Shown here piece by piece: positions 62,706-64,000 of a DNA stretch of 64,000 nt (positions are counted from its first letter, which is position 1; the number at the start of each line of letters is the position of its first letter). The position numbers and the translations under genes are program-made. Source of the DNA: Betaproteobacteria bacterium. GTDB lineage: Bacteria; Pseudomonadota; Gammaproteobacteria; Burkholderiales; Rhodocyclaceae. The notes below the pieces were generated by a model. That model ran no database searches, was not told where the DNA came from, and worked only from the letters and a program-made list of their open reading frames with translations. The DNA lies in the NCBI GenBank assembly GCA_016720065.1, contig JADJXY010000002.1, positions 695,001 to 759,000 of the forward strand, given 5' to 3'.

Positions 62706-63797
62706 TTATAACTCTTTGGCACAAAAATTGACGAGATTTGCGGCTAAATCCGGCTGGGCAGCCAGGCTGCTGGCCCAGCGACGATTGTGGGCGGCGATGG
62801 CCGGCAGATGGGTGAGGAAGGCGGGCCAGCGGGGGCCTACGTTGGCGCCTTGGTTCCAGGCGTGAAAGAAGCCTTCGACCGCTTCACTGGCTGTTTTGGG
62901 AAGGCCATGGCGATAGCGGTCCAGAAAAGCGTCCAGCTTCGCCAGGTGGGCGGCATCGTCCTGAGGGTAGATTTGCCAGACGAAGGGCCGTGCGGCCCAT
63001 TGGGCACGTACGAAAGAGTCTTCGCCGCGGACGAAATTGAGATCGCAGCTCCAGAGCAGGCGATCGTATTCCGGCTGGGGCAGGAAAGGAATCGGCCGTA
63101 CCGTAAGTGGGCCGCAGCGCCAGGGGCCATTGCCCCCGAGATGGCGCGCAACGGCCGCGACGGGCTTGCCTGGCGGCACATGGCAGGTCACGGGGCGGTT
63201 CCCCGCGGCCCAGGCGTCGAGCAATTCCGCCACCGGGGCAGTGTCGTAGCAGAACAGGCTGACCTCCAGTGCCTGGCGGGCGGGCTGGGTAGCAAGGAAG
63301 ACATCTCTTGCGGCCAAGAGATTCCGTTCGCGCAATAGCCCGCCCGTCCCGGCGGTAAATCCGGGAAGAAAGAAGTGCTTGACCAGGCGCAGGGCGGGGT
63401 GAGGCGAGGAAAGGCCGTGGCAGGATTCCACCCAGGGTTCCGCCGACAGGTACTCCAGGTTGAGCCAGCGCGGGGCAGGGTTGCAGGAGGCCATGGCGCG
63501 CTGGTAATTGGCGGGAAGTTCGCAGGCGAAGGCCTCGATGACGACGGACGCTGGCGCTACGCCGGGAAACCTGGCGGGCCATCGACGAATATCGACCCCG
63601 GCAACGCGCTGCTCGTCGTGGTTGACGACCACTCCGGGCTGTAGCGGCACCAGGGCGGCAAGATCGTCCACCCACAGTCGCACCGGCAGGGCGTGCTCCG
63701 CCGCCAGCTGCCGGGCCAGCCGCCAGCAAACTCCGATGTCGCCGTAGTTATCGATGACGCGGCAGAAGATGTCCCAAGGAGCCTGCATGGGCGCCAT
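62706..63797 (-). CDS. earP: EF-P arginine rhamnosyltransferase EarP
   Basis: The 363-residue enzyme attaches rhamnose from dTDP-rhamnose to Arg32 of EF-P. It begins WDIFCRVIDNYGDIGVCWRL, with the catalytic Asp in NYGDIG, and has LPQPEYDRLLWSCDLNFVRG, then EDSFVRAQWA and PFVWQIYPQ in the nucleotide-sugar site. The start at 63797 (APMQAPWDIF) is supported by AGGA upstream. It stands 47 bases before efp, so both are probably co-transcribed. Confidence 0.94.
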   Translation of the reverse strand: MAPMQAPWDIFCRVIDNYGDIGVCWRLARQLAAEHALPVRLWVDDLAALVPLQPGVVVNHDEQRVAGVDIRRWPARFPGVAPASVVIEAFACELPANYQRAMASCNPAPRWLNLEYLSAEPWVESCHGLSSPHPALRLVKHFFLPGFTAGTGGLLRERNLLAARDVFLATQPARQALEVSLFCYDTAPVAELLDAWAAGNRPVTCHVPPGKPVAAVARHLGGNGPWRCGPLTVRPIPFLPQPEYDRLLWSCDLNFVRGEDSFVRAQWAARPFVWQIYPQDDAAHLAKLDAFLDRYRHGLPKTASEAVEGFFHAWNQGANVGPRWPAFLTHLPAIAAHNRRWASSLAAQPDLAANLVNFCAKEL

Positions 63798-63812
63798 GTT
63801 AACATCCTGGCC

Positions 63813-64000
63813 ATGCCCGAATTCATCTCTCCTGGCGACTGTACCGCCTGTCCGCGCCTTGCCGGGCATCTGCAAATCCTGCGACAGCGGGACCCTGCAT
63901 GGCATTGCCTGCCCGTGCCGGCCTTCGGCGCGCTCTCCGCCCGTCTGCTGGTGGTGGGCCTGGCGCCGGGGGAGAAGGGAGCCAACCGCACAGGCCGGCC
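63813..64000 (+). CDS. Uracil-DNA glycosylase family protein (5' part only)
   Basis: Sixty-two codons are visible before the window ends. The start EFISPGDCTACPRLAGHL has a C-x2-C pair (Cys10 and Cys13 by ATG 63813) typical of iron-sulfur uracil-DNA glycosylases, followed by LLVVGLAPGEKGANRTGRP, the first catalytic motif. The class cannot be fixed further from this part. It is divergent from earP with only 15 bases between the starts. Confidence 0.85.
   Translation, partial: MPEFISPGDCTACPRLAGHLQILRQRDPAWHCLPVPAFGALSARLLVVGLAPGEKGANRTGR

Overview
The window is chromosomal DNA of a GC-rich betaproteobacterium, most likely of the order Rhodocyclales (Azonexaceae/Rhodocyclaceae type). That placement is an inference from gene order (pyrG-kdsA-eno-ftsB, yceD-rpmF-plsX-fabH-fabD-fabG-acpP-fabF, mucD-lepA-lepB-rnc-era-recO-pdxJ-acpS) and from an EF-P carrying Arg32 next to an EarP-type rhamnosyltransferase; no rRNA gene is present to confirm it.

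Positions 1-15450 are accessory DNA. On the far left is a minus-strand RTX lipase-like gene that runs off the window edge. It is translationally coupled to a membrane-anchored protein of unknown function, and a decayed second RTX gene lies beside it. Next come a Tn5/IS50-type transposase that has lost its centre, the tail of a tyrosine integrase, and a HigBA-type toxin-antitoxin pair with a frameshifted toxin. At 7335 a 14-bp copy of the 3' end of tRNA-Ser(GCU) begins a compact integrative element. It holds an intact P4-type integrase, an AlpA-like regulator, a RepA-like ATPase, several small unknown genes, a uracil-DNA-glycosylase-like gene divergent from an XRE regulator, four intergenic palindromes and an IS21-family insertion sequence. 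The element ends at the intact tRNA-Ser (15451-15543). Repeats and hairpins at both ends suggest two islands integrated in tandem at this tRNA.

Positions 15608-64000 are core chromosome. Regions in order: lysC and an HDAC-family deacetylase; pyrG, a DUF4160/DUF2442 pair, kdsA, eno, ftsB, bcp, slyD; mutS, selO and tRNA-Asn; an AsmA-like gene, an aromatic/aspartate aminotransferase, uvrB, a low-molecular-weight phosphatase and rne; rluC, a HAD phosphatase, a Rieske protein and an S49 peptidase; an RsmI-like methyltransferase and a Maf protein; the fatty-acid synthesis cluster; nadB; then the sigma-E locus rpoE-rseC-mucD running into lepA, lepB, rnc, era, recO, pdxJ, acpS and nagZ; finally efp, earP and the start of a uracil-DNA glycosylase.

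Three points stand out. A 234-bp miniature inverted-repeat element sits exactly at the pdxJ/acpS junction; its target duplication keeps both the stop and start codons, and its right repeat supplies acpS with a ribosome-binding site. The sigma-E operon contains no rseA or rseB. Three otherwise conserved genes (a metallophosphoesterase gene, selO and an AsmA-like gene) carry frameshifts at or beside G or C runs, which looks more like sequence error than gene loss.
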